64,000 nt of DNA from Kaistia sp. 32K (GTDB lineage: Bacteria; Pseudomonadota; Alphaproteobacteria; Rhizobiales; Kaistiaceae). Positions within the stretch are counted from its first letter, which is position 1, and each line of letters begins with the position of its first letter. The notes below the pieces were generated by a model, which did no database searches, was not told the DNA's origin, and was given only the letters and a program-made list of their open reading frames with translations. Location of the stretch: positions 4,104,001 to 4,168,000 of the forward strand of contig NZ_AP024269.1 of assembly GCF_016629525.1 (NCBI RefSeq), read 5' to 3'. Positions 1 through 9,601 of this stretch are shown here, one piece after another. Position numbers and translations under genes: made by a program.

Positions 1-519
1 ACCATTTCCGTCAGCGAGACGGTATTCTCGGCGCTCGTCACGGAGATCCTCGCCGCGCTCGCCCACCACGGCTTCCGGCAGGTCTATGTGCTCAACGGCC
101 ACGGCGCCAATCTGGAGCCCCTCCGCCGTGTCGCGTCCGCGCAAAACGCGCTCGACATTCACATTCGCTCCTGGTGGGAGTTCCCAGCCGTGCGCGTCCT
201 GCGCGACGAGCTCTACGGCTCCTGGGAAGGCATGCACGCCACGCCGTCCGAGGTGGCAATCACGCAGCACACCCACCGCATCGTCGACCACGCCCCGATC
301 CCCGCTCCCGAGCCTCTCACGCCAGAGTTCATCGCGAGCCACGCGGGCGACCGCCACGGCCCTCCCGACGAGCACCGCCGCCAGTTCCCCGACGGCCGCG
401 TCGGCTCCCATTCGGGATTGGCACGGCCTGAACATGGCGAGACGCTGCTGAAGCTGGCGAGCGAGGCTTGCGCCGCAGAATTCAACACGCTGTGGGCAAG
501 GGTCGAGACGTCTCCTTGA
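1..519 (+). CDS. Creatininase family protein, 3' part only
   Basis: The reading frame is open from base 1, so the N-terminus lies outside the window; 172 codons remain. The translation carries the NGHGAN motif after a hydrophobic strand (about residues 36-41 of the visible part), the metal-binding signature of the creatininase/MftE-type amidohydrolase family. A C-terminal GSHSGLA...GE segment is also typical. Members are metal-dependent cyclic amide hydrolases (creatinine, formamidopyrimidine) or peptidase-like MftE proteins; the substrate cannot be told here. The missing N-terminal part would hold the other metal ligands. Confidence 0.85.
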   Translation, partial: TISVSETVFSALVTEILAALAHHGFRQVYVLNGHGANLEPLRRVASAQNALDIHIRSWWEFPAVRVLRDELYGSWEGMHATPSEVAITQHTHRIVDHAPIPAPEPLTPEFIASHAGDRHGPPDEHRRQFPDGRVGSHSGLARPEHGETLLKLASEACAAEFNTLWARVETSP

Positions 520-721
520 GCGCCTGCTTGTGCCGGAGCGGCCGCGGCTTCGCTGCCACCGGGACTTCGTTTCGCCACGCCGCCTCGTCTCAAGCCGCCT
601 TCTCACAACCGGATTTTGGCAGCATGCTCGGAACCAGGATGAGTTAGCTCAGTTGTAACCTGGGTACGACGCTGACGAGCCCGGCCGCGGGGTAAGCGGC
701 TTCCTTGAGGAACTCCCCATC

Positions 722-1162
722 ATGATGCTTTCGACCAGAATTCGTTCAGTCGCGATTGCCGTCATCGCCGCTGGCGCGGTCAGCCTTGCAGGCGCTGCGC
801 ATGCCGACAGCGGTACGATCCGCTTCGCCGTGTACAAGGCCGCCTTTTTCGTGGGCGGCTCCGGAGGCGAGGGAACGCTGACCTTCCAGGGTCGTCGCTA
901 TCCCATCTCGATCGCCGGCGTCTCGGGCGGCCTCGCGTTCGGCGTTTCCAAGACCTATTTCCAAGGTACCGTACGCCACATCCGCCGCGCCCGCGATGTG
1001 ACCGGGGTCTACGCCGCGGTGGGCGGTGGCGGCGCGGTCGGCAGGGGCGCCCAGATGATCATCCTGAAGAACGACAAGGGCGCCCAACTCGAACTCACGG
1101 GCAAGCAGGTGGGCCTGCAGGTCAACGCCGATCTCAGCGGCATGGCCATCACCGTGAAGTAA
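722..1162 (+). CDS. Small secreted protein of unknown function
   Basis: 146 residues. Residues 1-28 form a clear Sec signal peptide (basic start, alanine-rich hydrophobic core, cleavage expected after AHA). The mature part is glycine-rich, with repeated GGSGGEG and VGGGGAVGRGAQ stretches and alternating beta-like segments, and ends in SGMAITVK. A GAGGA-type ribosome site lies 9-10 bases before the ATG. It resembles small exported alphaproteobacterial and burkholderial proteins of no known function; a faint likeness to SYLF/EipA-type glycine-rich domains is not strong enough to name it. It appears to be monocistronic. Confidence 0.7.
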   Translation: MMLSTRIRSVAIAVIAAGAVSLAGAAHADSGTIRFAVYKAAFFVGGSGGEGTLTFQGRRYPISIAGVSGGLAFGVSKTYFQGTVRHIRRARDVTGVYAAVGGGGAVGRGAQMIILKNDKGAQLELTGKQVGLQVNADLSGMAITVK

Positions 1163-1256
1163 GCGGCGCGGCAAATCCGCAAAGACGGCATTTCGAAACC
1201 CGGCTGGCCGGCGCCGAACCTGCGCCGGCGGTCACGATTGAAGTTCGGATGGCCGG

Positions 1257-2165
1257 CTAGGACACCGGATGTCGGCGGGCGGCAAAAAGTTGCGCGGCCC
1301 AATCCAGAAAGATGCGCACGCATGGAGAAAGGTGCCGTGACGGCGGATACAGGGCAAAGACCGGGACCGGATCGCCGCGGAAATCCGCGAGCACTTCGCG
1401 GAGAGCGCCCTTCTCGATCATCGGTGTTGCCAGATAATCAGCGATGCGGATCAATCCATGCCCGTTGAGGGCGCATTCGACATAGGCCGCCGTGTCATTG
1501 ACGGCCAGTTGGCAGCCCAGGGGCACCGGGAGTTCCCGCCCCTGCTCGTTGAACTTCCAGGTCTCGCGAAATTCCGAGCCGTTCTGGAAATACCCGACAA
1601 TGCGATGCCGGGTCAGGTCCCCCGGGGAACCGGGTGCGCCGAATTGCTTAAGATATTCGCCTGAGGCGCAGACTATCCAGTTGAAGGAGCCGATCCGCCG
1701 GCTCACCAGCGACGCATCGTCCAGCTCGCCGGTCCTGAGCACGCAGTCGACCGCTTCCCGCACCAGATCGACGCGCCGGTCGCCTACTCCCAAAGCAATC
1801 TGAATGGCGGGATACCGACGCGCGAATTCCGACAGATTGGGAAGAACTAGAGACGACGCGATCGAGCCCGGCATGTCGACGCGAATGCGGCCGGCAGGGT
1901 GCTCATAGTTGCTGCCAAGCGAGCTTTCGATCGCCTCGATCTCGGCCAAAACCGCCAGACTTCGCTCATAATACGCGCGGCCATCGTCCGTGAGACTGAA
2001 ATACCGCGTGGACCGCACGATCAATTGGGCGGCCAGATGCCGTTCGAGCTGCTTGATGGCCATGCTGACGGCGGATTTTTGCAGCGACAGCGTTTCGGCG
2101 GCTTTCGTCATGCTGCCGGCCTCGACGACCCGCACGAATATTTCCATGGCCCGCAAACGGTCCAT
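1257..2165 (-). CDS. LysR family transcriptional regulator
   Basis: 302 residues. The winged helix-turn-helix occupies about residues 1-60 (GSMTKAAETLSLQKSAVSMAIKQLE), followed by a LysR substrate-binding domain. The ATG at 2165 is preferred to a GTG three codons upstream because AGGAG lies 8 bases before it. The gene is divergent from the MFS exporter at 2333. The intergenic region holds a perfect 7-bp inverted repeat with a T-N11-A core, so the regulator probably controls the exporter and itself. The sequence resembles the AaeR/DmlR-like group that often neighbours efflux pumps. The inducer is unknown. Confidence 0.9.
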   Translation of the reverse strand: MDRLRAMEIFVRVVEAGSMTKAAETLSLQKSAVSMAIKQLERHLAAQLIVRSTRYFSLTDDGRAYYERSLAVLAEIEAIESSLGSNYEHPAGRIRVDMPGSIASSLVLPNLSEFARRYPAIQIALGVGDRRVDLVREAVDCVLRTGELDDASLVSRRIGSFNWIVCASGEYLKQFGAPGSPGDLTRHRIVGYFQNGSEFRETWKFNEQGRELPVPLGCQLAVNDTAAYVECALNGHGLIRIADYLATPMIEKGALREVLADFRGDPVPVFALYPPSRHLSPCVRIFLDWAAQLFAARRHPVS

Positions 2166-2219
2166 CCGGCCCACTCCTAAACGATACGGCCATGGCCACG
2201 ACGCCCGGATCTGCGTTGT

Positions 2220-2238
2220 AGTTCAAAATAATTGAACT
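2220..2238. promoter_or_regulatory. Inverted repeat, likely LysR box
   Basis: AGTTCAA and TTGAACT arms are separated by 5 bases. The inner positions satisfy T-N11-A, the usual LysR binding pattern. It lies between the divergent LysR gene (start 2165) and MFS gene (start 2333). The function is inferred from position and symmetry. Confidence 0.55.
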
Positions 2239-2332
2239 GTCTTGTCATTTCAGGGGAGGTAGCCTGGGTCATCTATGAACATTAAGTGAGCGCTCTTCGA
2301 ACCCTCTCCTCTTCCAAGTTTGTGAGGCCAAG

Positions 2333-3526
2333 TTGAGCGACAATATAGTTTCTGAGGTGACACCCAGCCTGCGCGGTTGGCTGGCTGTATGCGCCGTCGC
2401 ACTTTGTGGCGCTGTTTTCTGCACGACCGAGTTTCTACCCGTCGGCATCCTGCGATACATCGGCACCGATCTTGGCGTGTCGGACGGCACGGCCGGTCTG
2501 ATGATTACGATACCTGGCATTCTGGCCGCGTTGGCTGGCCCCCTTGTCACGCTTGGCATCGGAAAGATCGACCGGCGACACGTCCTCTGGCTTTTGACCG
2601 CCTTGCTCATCGCAGCGAACGTGCTGGCGATGTCGGCGACGAGCTTCGAAATGCTTCTGGCTGGCCGGGTTCTGTTTGGAATCGGGCTTGGGGGGTTCTG
2701 GGCGATCGGTGTGGGCATTGCAGCGCGCCTCGTGCCGACCCGGTCGGTGGGGCGCGCCACGTCCGTCATATTTACCTCCATCTCGGTCGGCCTACTCGTG
2801 GGAGGTCCTGCCGGCTCGTTCATCGGCGAGGCTTATGGCTGGCGCTATGCGTTCGGACTGGCGATGGTCCTGTCCCTCGCGGCGATCGTGCTGCTGCTTG
2901 TCGCCCTGCCGCCGCTTCGCGTCGCCCAGCGCGTGACTGTGGCGGACTTCGTGCAGATCCTTCGCACGCGAAACGGCGTGGTCGGGATCGTCGCCATGTT
3001 CCTGATCGTCGTGGCTCATTTCGGCACGTATACCTACGTGACCGCCTTTCTCAGCGAGAACGCCGGCTTCAGCGGGACAGCCATCTCGATTACCCTGCTG
3101 GTCTACACGCTTGTCGGCATGCTGGGTAATTTCGTCGGAGGCGCCGCTTCGGACGTGAACGTCAAGGCCACGCTGGTATCCGGCATCTTGCTGGCTTGCC
3201 TCTCCATCGCCCTCCTGCCGGGTCTGAGCGGCAACGCTTTGCTCCTCGTGCTCGTGATTGGAGCCTGGGGCTTCGCCTATGGCGTCATTCCGATCGCCCT
3301 GCAGATGTGGCTGATAAAGGCGGCGCCGAATGCGCACGAGGGCGGCACCGCCTTGTACGTCACCAACTTCCAAACTTCGATTGCCCTCGGCTCCCTCCTT
3401 GGCGGCATCCTCGTCGACCGGGCAGGACTGTCGCTGGCGATGTATGCCGGCGCCGCCGTCGCCGCGCTGTCCCTTACGACAATCGTGACAATGGCCGGAG
3501 ACTGGGCTCCGAAGAAACAGCGATAA
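2333..3526 (+). CDS. MFS drug/sugar efflux transporter (DHA1, AraJ-like)
   Basis: 397 residues with about 12 hydrophobic segments. An early TEFLPVGILRYI motif after TM1 is typical of the AraJ/SotB/NepI branch of DHA1 efflux permeases. A G-rich GRVLFGIGLGGFWAIG segment in TM4 and the charged loop between TM6 and TM7 are visible. The start is a TTG at 2333. It is divergent from the LysR gene at 1257-2165 and convergent with a second MFS gene. The likely role is proton-driven export of a small metabolite, sugar or drug from the cytoplasm; the substrate cannot be predicted. Confidence 0.88.
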   Translation: MSDNIVSEVTPSLRGWLAVCAVALCGAVFCTTEFLPVGILRYIGTDLGVSDGTAGLMITIPGILAALAGPLVTLGIGKIDRRHVLWLLTALLIAANVLAMSATSFEMLLAGRVLFGIGLGGFWAIGVGIAARLVPTRSVGRATSVIFTSISVGLLVGGPAGSFIGEAYGWRYAFGLAMVLSLAAIVLLLVALPPLRVAQRVTVADFVQILRTRNGVVGIVAMFLIVVAHFGTYTYVTAFLSENAGFSGTAISITLLVYTLVGMLGNFVGGAASDVNVKATLVSGILLACLSIALLPGLSGNALLLVLVIGAWGFAYGVIPIALQMWLIKAAPNAHEGGTALYVTNFQTSIALGSLLGGILVDRAGLSLAMYAGAAVAALSLTTIVTMAGDWAPKKQR

Positions 3527-3531
3527 GTTTC

Positions 3532-3568
3532 GGGGCGCCGTGTTCCAGCTAGGCAAGCAGGGCGCCCC
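3532..3568. terminator. GC-rich stem between convergent MFS genes, weak terminator candidate
   Basis: Perfect 8-bp arms GGGGCGCC / GGCGCCCC with a loop of about 21 bases lie just after the stop of the first MFS gene. There is no T-tract on either side, so a Rho-independent role is doubtful. Confidence 0.3.
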
Positions 3569-3650
3569 CAAAGCTTTCACAGGACCGATCGGGCATGCGC
3601 CCAGCGCGCAAATCACTTTTGGGCGCGCCCGGAAGAGGCAGGGCCGCCGC

Positions 3651-4883
3651 TTACCCCGCCTTGTGCCTGCCGCTCGCAACCACCACGACCAGCCCCACCA
3701 GGACGAAGGCTGCGGAGACATACGGAATGGGCAATGGCCCCATCCTGTTGATCAGGATGCCTCCAGACAGAGAGCCAAGGCCAACGGCGCCGTTGAACAG
3801 GGCGACATTGATCGCGGTGGCAGCGTCGGCACTGCCATTGATGGCAGAGGCACCCTTGAAGACTGACGTCTGCAACAACACTGGGAGCGCCCCGTAGGCG
3901 GCGCCCCAGATTGCGAGGATGAGCACCAGAGTGGCGTACTGGTTGGCGGCGATGTTCATCGTCGCGAGGCTCACGGCGAGCAACGCCGTTACAATCCCCA
4001 AGCTCAACCGAAGCGCCTTATTCGCGAAGGGACCGATGGCGAAATTCGCGATCACGCCGGCGCCGCCATAGACCAGCAGCAGCAGGCCGACCTGGCCGGG
4101 AGCTTGCCCTGCGATCTGCTCAAGATAGGGCGTGATGTAGGTGTAGGCGAGAAAGTTGCCCGTCACGACCAGAACCGTCGTCCCAAAAAGCGCCAGCAAG
4201 GGGCCGTCCTTCAGAATTGTCGACATCGCATTGCGGGCGGAGGATTTGGAGATACGTATCGCCGGCACGGACCAGGCGATGACGGTGAACGCCACCAGGC
4301 TCAGCAGCGAAAGAGCCGCGAATACCGAGTGCCATCCATGCATCTCGCCGAGCAATGTGCCCGCGGGAATTCCCAGCACCGTGGCAAGAGACACGCCGCC
4401 AAAGACGACCGAGGTCGCGCGCACGGCGTTGCGGTCCGACACGAGGTGGACGGCTGTGACAACCGCCGTGGACCAGAAGACCCCGATCGCTCCGGCCACC
4501 AATATGCGCGCCAGGAGAACGATGACGTAGTCCGAGGCTAGAAAGGTAATCAGATTGCCCAGGCAACAGACGGCCAATAGTCCGGCCATAAGGGCTTTGC
4601 GGTTGATGCCGCCCAACATTCCCGTAAGCGGCGCTGCGGTGATCGCAACAACGAACGCGAAGACCGTAATCAGATATCCCGCCGCGCCCAGCGACACGCC
4701 GAGCCCTTCCGCCATGGATGGCAGCACGCCAACCGGCATCAGCTCCGTGCTGACAAACGTGAAGCAGCCCAGACTAAGCGCCAGAACCGCCGAGACCGTC
4801 CGAAATCTGGAGCGTGTCCGACCGTGTAGATCGGAACCGTCACTGGGATGCGAAGATGTTCTCGGGGTGCTTGCTGTGACCAT
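3651..4883 (-). CDS. MFS efflux transporter (DHA1, AraJ-like)
   Basis: 410 residues with 12 predicted membrane segments. After a polar N-terminal tail of about 30 residues comes CFTFVSTELMPVGVLPSM, the same motif as in the MFS gene at 2333, so both belong to one branch. The ATG at 4883 is chosen over upstream in-frame starts because AGGG lies 8 bases before it and the extra 31 residues are not protein-like. It is divergent from the LysR gene at 5082, its likely regulator. The membrane role is export of an unknown solute. Confidence 0.87.
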   Translation of the reverse strand: MVTASTPRTSSHPSDGSDLHGRTRSRFRTVSAVLALSLGCFTFVSTELMPVGVLPSMAEGLGVSLGAAGYLITVFAFVVAITAAPLTGMLGGINRKALMAGLLAVCCLGNLITFLASDYVIVLLARILVAGAIGVFWSTAVVTAVHLVSDRNAVRATSVVFGGVSLATVLGIPAGTLLGEMHGWHSVFAALSLLSLVAFTVIAWSVPAIRISKSSARNAMSTILKDGPLLALFGTTVLVVTGNFLAYTYITPYLEQIAGQAPGQVGLLLLVYGGAGVIANFAIGPFANKALRLSLGIVTALLAVSLATMNIAANQYATLVLILAIWGAAYGALPVLLQTSVFKGASAINGSADAATAINVALFNGAVGLGSLSGGILINRMGPLPIPYVSAAFVLVGLVVVVASGRHKAG

Positions 4884-4940
4884 TGTTTTACCCTGTGCTG
4901 GATGCCTGCGAATGGACTTTGAAGGCATAGGCAATCGATC

Positions 4941-4962
4941 CCAGACGTCCGGAGACGTCTGG
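4941..4962. promoter_or_regulatory. Perfect inverted repeat upstream of MFS gene
   Basis: CCAGACGTC and GACGTCTGG form perfect 9-bp arms with a 4-base spacer, 58 bases upstream of the MFS start at 4883 on the minus strand. This is a plausible operator or regulator dimer site in the divergent LysR/MFS region. Confidence 0.45.
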
Positions 4963-5046
4963 AGTTCGATGCACATGAATTGTTGAAAGCGCTGATTGCT
5001 GAGGCGCCGCGGAGTTCTGGCACGACACCCGCAGAGTTGCTATGTC

Positions 5047-5062
5047 ATGAAACTCATTTCAT
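5047..5062. promoter_or_regulatory. Inverted repeat just upstream of LysR start
   Basis: ATGAAA and TTTCAT arms with a 4-base spacer end 19 bases before the LysR ATG at 5082 and just before its GGAGG ribosome site. The position suits autoregulation. It is a candidate only. Confidence 0.4.
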
Positions 5063-5081
5063 TGATGCTTCGGAGGCATAA

Positions 5082-6017
5082 ATGCGTCAACCGTTCTCGC
5101 AACTGCTCGAAGGCATCGATGTCATGGCGGCGGTCTCGGAGATGAAGAGCTTCGGTGGTGCCGCGGAAGCGCTGGACCTGTCGCAGTCCGGGGTGAGCCG
5201 GGCAATCGCCCGCCTGGAGGCAAGGCTGTCGATCCGCCTCTTCGAGCGCACCACCCGATCGGTGCGGCTGACCGATGAGGGGCGAGACTTTTACGAGCAG
5301 GTAATGCCGCTGATCGGCGCACTTTCCGAAGTCACGTCCAATGCCGCGGGGAGTGCGCGGAAGGTTCGCGGACGACTGCGGGTCAATGTCGATCCGCTCT
5401 TCTCCCAGCTCGTGCTGGGTCCGCGCCTGGGAGATTTTCTGGACAGCCACCCGGAGCTGGAAGTGGAGTTGCGCAGCCGGGAGGACCTGGGAGATCTGGT
5501 GGCGGACGGCTTTGATCTGGCCCTCCGGTTTGGGCACCCGCCGACATCGTCACTGATTGTCAGGAAGCTGTTCGACACGCGGGTGCTGGCCATGGCCTCG
5601 CCTGGCTATCTCGAGCGGTTTGGCCATCCTGCCCATCCACGTGACCTTGGGACGCCGCAGCACCGATGCGTTGAGTTCAGAGAGCCGGTGACGGGGCGAC
5701 CGTTCCCCTGGGAATTCCATCGACGTCGACAGACGCTTGTCGTGAAGCCCCAAGGCGTGTTGACCGTCAACGATCCGGGCACCCTGCACAGTACCTGCCT
5801 CGCTGGACTGGGCATCGCCCAGCTCTTCGAGCTGGGCATTGAGGACCACATCGCAAATCATCGGCTGGTTCAGCTCTTCCCGGACTGGTCCGAACAACGA
5901 TTTCCGCTCCATGCGTACTATCCGTCCCGGCAGCACGTGCCTCCGAAGACCCGCGCGCTGTTGGATTTCGTCGCGGGCCTCGTGCGCCGGGATGATGCAT
6001 CTCATACGCAAACCTGA
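5082..6017 (+). CDS. LysR family transcriptional regulator
   Basis: 311 residues. The N-terminal winged helix-turn-helix (KSFGGAAEALDLSQSGVSRAI, about residues 17-37) is followed by RLEARLSIRLFERTTRSV and an effector-binding domain, the standard LysR layout and length. GGAGG lies 5 bases before the ATG. It is divergent from the MFS gene at 3651-4883, which it probably regulates. The 1257-6017 block is thus two LysR/MFS pairs in mirror order. Confidence 0.9.
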   Translation: MRQPFSQLLEGIDVMAAVSEMKSFGGAAEALDLSQSGVSRAIARLEARLSIRLFERTTRSVRLTDEGRDFYEQVMPLIGALSEVTSNAAGSARKVRGRLRVNVDPLFSQLVLGPRLGDFLDSHPELEVELRSREDLGDLVADGFDLALRFGHPPTSSLIVRKLFDTRVLAMASPGYLERFGHPAHPRDLGTPQHRCVEFREPVTGRPFPWEFHRRRQTLVVKPQGVLTVNDPGTLHSTCLAGLGIAQLFELGIEDHIANHRLVQLFPDWSEQRFPLHAYYPSRQHVPPKTRALLDFVAGLVRRDDASHTQT

Positions 6018-6079
6018 GGCAGATGTTTGGATCGAGCATCCTGTCCGCGAGCAAAACGGATGAACGGCACGATGCTCAA

Positions 6080-7345
6080 TTATTTCAATGCGATGGCCCG
6101 ATCGTACACCTGCAATATCCGATCCACTGCAGCCACGACGATGGCATCGGCGCCGCCTGCTGGCAGCGGCTCGACTTGCGGCAGGTACTGGTGAAGCACT
6201 GTTTCCGGGATGCGGACCCCTTCCAGGGCCGTCAGCAATTTCCGGACGGCCATTTCGGCCTCCGGTTGGCTCCAGTAGTAGCGAATGCGGTCGCTGTAGC
6301 TGAAATGGCGTTGGATGCGCAGGTCCGTCTCGTCGCCGTGGTAGTAGCCGCTCCAGTAGGCGGGCTTCGCCAGCATCAGCGCTTCCATGGTCCTGGCAAG
6401 CGCGCGCTCGCCATAACCGGGTACGATGTCCGACGCGATAAGATCGAGGCCGTAGAGCGCCTCGCGATAGGCGAACGTAAGCCCGGGACCGACCTTGAGG
6501 ATCGGGTAGCCGTCAGCGACGAGGGCTGTGAGCGCTTCTTCGGTCTGGTAATCCGTGGAATGGGCCTCGAACACCAGCCCCGGCTCCTCGTCGAGCAGGC
6601 CGCTCAGGGCGGCGGCGCGCGGCGTGTCGTAGGCAATGACGTTGTCGCTGCCGAATTCGACGCCGGGCTGTACGACGAAGGCTATGACGCGGGCGAAGGC
6701 ATCGGCGAGCCCCGCCTTGGCGAAGGCTTCGCGGTGGACGGCGATGGTCTCGCGCGCCGCTTCCGGCGCAGTCGGCTCGACCGCGTCCAGCGCATGGTCC
6801 GCGCCGCCGGGAATCGGCACTTCCGTCCCGAGAATATAGACCGGCGCGGGAAGGCCGGCGCTTGCCGCGGCGCGCTCGGCGACCGCACAAAGGGTCGCGG
6901 CGCGCGCGGCCACGGTGTGGTCATCCAGAGCGACGGGTTCCCCGGCACAGCCCATCGACGCATCGAGATGGATCTTGCCGAAACCCGAGCCCACATAGGC
7001 CGCGACCATATCGGCCGCCTTTTTCAGCGCGATCTCGGCCGGCTCCTTGCGCCAGGGATTGGGGCCGAGATGGTCGCCGCCGAAAAGGATCTGCTCGCGA
7101 CGCACGCCTTCCTCGGAAGCAATTCTCTCGACGAAGGCGACGAAATCGGCCGGCGTCATACCGGTATAGCCGCCGAACTGATTGACCTGATTGCAGGTCG
7201 CCTCGATCAGCACGGGCCCGCCGCTCTTCGCCGCCCGTCTGAGCGCCGCGCGCAGAACCGTCGGATGGGCGGAGCAGATTGAAGCGATGCCGTAGGGCCG
7301 GCCTTCGCGCCGGGCGGTCGCCAGTCCGGTCAGGATGTTGCTCAT
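6080..7345 (-). CDS. PF08013 (GatZ/KbaZ-like) protein, probable D-tagatose-6-phosphate 4-epimerase
   Basis: 421 residues, the usual length for the GatZ/KbaZ family. Near the N-terminus [19 protein letters not shown], then [18 protein letters not shown] and [11 protein letters not shown], are strong family signatures. In enteric bacteria the family is called the non-catalytic subunit of tagatose-bisphosphate aldolase. An Agrobacterium member, beside a PfkB tagatose kinase and an ABC transporter, was shown to epimerise D-tagatose 6-phosphate to D-fructose 6-phosphate. No GatY/KbaY catalytic aldolase subunit is present here, and the upstream gene is a PfkB kinase overlapping by 4 bases, so the epimerase role is more likely. 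It is the last gene of the operon. Confidence 0.85.
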   Translation of the reverse strand: MSNILTGLATARREGRPYGIASICSAHPTVLRAALRRAAKSGGPVLIEATCNQVNQFGGYTGMTPADFVAFVERIASEEGVRREQILFGGDHLGPNPWRKEPAEIALKKAADMVAAYVGSGFGKIHLDASMGCAGEPVALDDHTVAARAATLCAVAERAAASAGLPAPVYILGTEVPIPGGADHALDAVEPTAPEAARETIAVHREAFAKAGLADAFARVIAFVVQPGVEFGSDNVIAYDTPRAAALSGLLDEEPGLVFEAHSTDYQTEEALTALVADGYPILKVGPGLTFAYREALYGLDLIASDIVPGYGERALARTMEALMLAKPAYWSGYYHGDETDLRIQRHFSYSDRIRYYWSQPEAEMAVRKLLTALEGVRIPETVLHQYLPQVEPLPAGGADAIVVAAVDRILQVYDRAIALK

Positions 7346-8319
7346 GCCTGCTCCTCCCGGCCGGCGGCCGCGATGAATTGATCGAGTTCGGCCTTGCTGG
7401 AGACGCCCTCCATGGGGCCCTGTTTCGTCACGGTCCGGGCGCCGGCCGCATTCGCGTAGAGAAGCGCGCTTTGCGGCGGCAGGCCGGCGCGCCGGCTCGT
7501 GAGATAGGCTGCGCCGAAGCAGTCGCCCGCCCCGGTCGGATCGATTTCCTCGACCCGGAAGGCCGCGCAGTCGACGCGGCCGAAGGCCTTGCTGAAATGG
7601 GTGGAGCCTTCGCTGCCGCGCTTCAGAACGATCTCGCCGACGCCGAGATCGAGCAGGCGCTCCACGGCCGCCGCTTCTGTCGTTTCGCCGGCAGCCACCA
7701 GCAATTCATCACCCGAGGGCAGCAGCAGGTCGGTGACCGCGATCATGTCGTCGATCAGCTTGCGGCCGTCGCCGCCCTGCACGAGTTCCTTGCGGATGTT
7801 CGGATCGAAGGAGACCGATCCGCCCCGCGCCTTCACGATCGAAACCGCCTCGACGAGAATCGACCAGAGGCCAGCGATCGCAAAGGCCGACCCCATGACG
7901 TGGACATGACCGGCACGGGAAAACAATGCCTGCGCAGCTTCGGTTGTCGTCACCTCGCCTGCCGCGGAGTGCTTGATATTGTAGACGAAGTCGCGCGAGC
8001 CGTCGGTCCGGTAGCGGACAAAGGCGCTTCCGGTCGGCTTGTCCGCGCTGACAGCGACCGCTGACACGTCGACGCCGTCCGTCTTCAACCGCCCGACGTT
8101 CAATCGGCCAAAATCGTCGTTGCCCACGACTGCCACGATCCCGCAGGCGCCGCCAATGCGTGCCACCTGATCGATGAAGATGGCCGGCGCTCCACTGGGA
8201 AACGGCCCGATCAGCGTTTGCGGCGCCAGGAAGCCCTCGCCAACCGTCGTGGCCATGATCTCCACGAGGATTTCGCCGACGGTCACCGTCGGCCCGAGTG
8301 CTTCCGGGGCGAGTGTCAT
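7342..8319 (-). CDS. PfkB family sugar kinase, probable tagatose kinase
   Basis: 325 residues. The second PfkB signature [13 protein letters not shown], with the catalytic Asp, lies near residue 245-260, and an N-terminal [11 protein letters not shown] segment opens the fold. The ATG at 8319 is used; a TTG at 8331 has a better-placed GGAGG and is an alternative. The stop overlaps the start of the PF08013 gene (ATGA), indicating coupled translation. By analogy with the Agrobacterium pathway it would phosphorylate D-tagatose (or another ketohexose) at C6. The substrate is inferred from context. Confidence 0.85.
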   Translation of the reverse strand: MTLAPEALGPTVTVGEILVEIMATTVGEGFLAPQTLIGPFPSGAPAIFIDQVARIGGACGIVAVVGNDDFGRLNVGRLKTDGVDVSAVAVSADKPTGSAFVRYRTDGSRDFVYNIKHSAAGEVTTTEAAQALFSRAGHVHVMGSAFAIAGLWSILVEAVSIVKARGGSVSFDPNIRKELVQGGDGRKLIDDMIAVTDLLLPSGDELLVAAGETTEAAAVERLLDLGVGEIVLKRGSEGSTHFSKAFGRVDCAAFRVEEIDPTGAGDCFGAAYLTSRRAGLPPQSALLYANAAGARTVTKQGPMEGVSSKAELDQFIAAAGREEQA

Positions 8320-8660
8320 CTCGATTTCCAACTTAGCCTCCGTCGATGTGTAGTCGCATATTGTGATGCGGACGATCGGATCTGACGTTGCGGATTCCGC
8401 AAAACCGCCATTGTGCGGGACGCCATAGGCCATGAAGCCACGACAGAGATCGGTCCGGACCTCAAGGCGGGACGGGCAGATGTCGCAGGGAAGGTTCGGC
8501 ACGGCGGCGAAGCAATGGCCGGCGCGGAGGCCGGCGACACCTTCCGCGACCGCCTGCACCTCGCCGGCCTATGCATCCCCCGGTGCAAGCGGAATGCACC
8601 GCCGCCCCAGCGGCCTGCGGCACGTCCGCTAACCGGATGCCTTCATGCTGCTCGCATGGT
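8320..8660. other. Gap inside the operon, no convincing gene
   Basis: About 340 bases separate the second SDR gene from the kinase, although all other gaps in this operon are short. Frames on both strands stay open for part of it but show no recognised domain. A short plus-strand stretch ([14 protein letters not shown]) faintly recalls the N-terminal PfkB motif, but it is antisense to the operon. It may hold an internal promoter or gene debris. Confidence 0.35.
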
Positions 8661-9431
8661 TCAGTTCATCCAGTTGCCGCCGTCGACGTTGTAAGTCTGG
8701 GCCAGGATGTAGTCGCTGTCCTTGGAAGCGAGGAAGACGGCGAGGCCCTTGATGTCGTCAGGCGTCGCGAAACGGCCGATCGGAACTTCCTTGGCGACAG
8801 CCGCCTTCTTCTCGCCGGGCTTCAAGCCTTCCCATTCGGCGAACTTGGCATCGACAACGTCCCAATGCGCGCCATCGACCACACCGGGGGCGATCGCGTT
8901 GACATTGATGCCGTGTTTCACGAGGGCGAGTGCGGCCGACTGGGTCGCCGAAATGATCGCGGCCTTGGAAGCGCAGTAGAGCGTCACCAGCGCCTCGCCG
9001 CGCCGGCCGGCCTGGCTCGCCATGTTGATGATCTTGCCGCCGCGGCCGCGCGCGATCATGACATTCGCCACCGCCTTCATGGTGAACAGCGGTCCCTTCA
9101 GATTGACGTCGAAGACGCGGTCGTAGCTGTCTTCGGTGATCGCCTGGATCGGCGCCAGGTCAAAGATGGCTGCATTGTTCACGAGGATATCGATACCGCC
9201 GAAATCGGCGTCGATCCGGCTGACGACGGCGTCGATGTCCTGAAGGTTCGTGACGTCGATTTTCATGGCCGTTGCGGCGGGACCGATGGAGGCCGCTGCT
9301 TCCTCCGCAAGCGCCAGATTGATGTCGGCGATGATGACCCTGGCGCCTTCGGCGACGAAAGCTTCGGCAAAGCCGAGGCCGATGCCGCGCGCGCCGCCAG
9401 TGATGAGGGCAACCTTGTCTTGAAGTCTCAT
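8661..9431 (-). CDS. SDR polyol dehydrogenase (sorbitol/galactitol dehydrogenase type)
   Basis: 256 residues, classical SDR. The cofactor motif TGGARGIG lies at about residues 11-18, NNAA at 86-89, and the catalytic Ser...Tyr-Lys in MASQAGRRGEALVTLYCASKAA. The C-terminus (QTYNVDGGNWMN) matches the SmoS-type L-iditol/sorbitol 2-dehydrogenase and galactitol 2-dehydrogenase group of alphaproteobacteria. It would oxidise an imported hexitol to a ketose in the cytoplasm with NAD+. GGAG precedes the ATG. It sits between another SDR and the ketose kinase, which suits the order dehydrogenase then kinase. Confidence 0.88.
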   Translation of the reverse strand: MRLQDKVALITGGARGIGLGFAEAFVAEGARVIIADINLALAEEAAASIGPAATAMKIDVTNLQDIDAVVSRIDADFGGIDILVNNAAIFDLAPIQAITEDSYDRVFDVNLKGPLFTMKAVANVMIARGRGGKIINMASQAGRRGEALVTLYCASKAAIISATQSAALALVKHGINVNAIAPGVVDGAHWDVVDAKFAEWEGLKPGEKKAAVAKEVPIGRFATPDDIKGLAVFLASKDSDYILAQTYNVDGGNWMN

Positions 9432-9601
9432 ATCGATATCTCCGTCCTGTGCCGCGAAAGTGTCGTGCGGCGTATCCTGTCGATGGAAGCAATCTTGGGC
9501 GAGAAGTCCGGCACGAAGCGCGGTCTCCCCAGGAGGCCCGCGGCGAAGGCCGCGAGCTGGAGCCTCAACCGGCGCGCGTCATGTCGCGCGCTCGCGCTCC
9601 G

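Noticed and set aside
637..705. tRNA-like stretch with GTTAGCTCAGTTGT
   Set aside because: It recalls a D-arm, but no matching acceptor, anticodon or T-arm can be folded around it.
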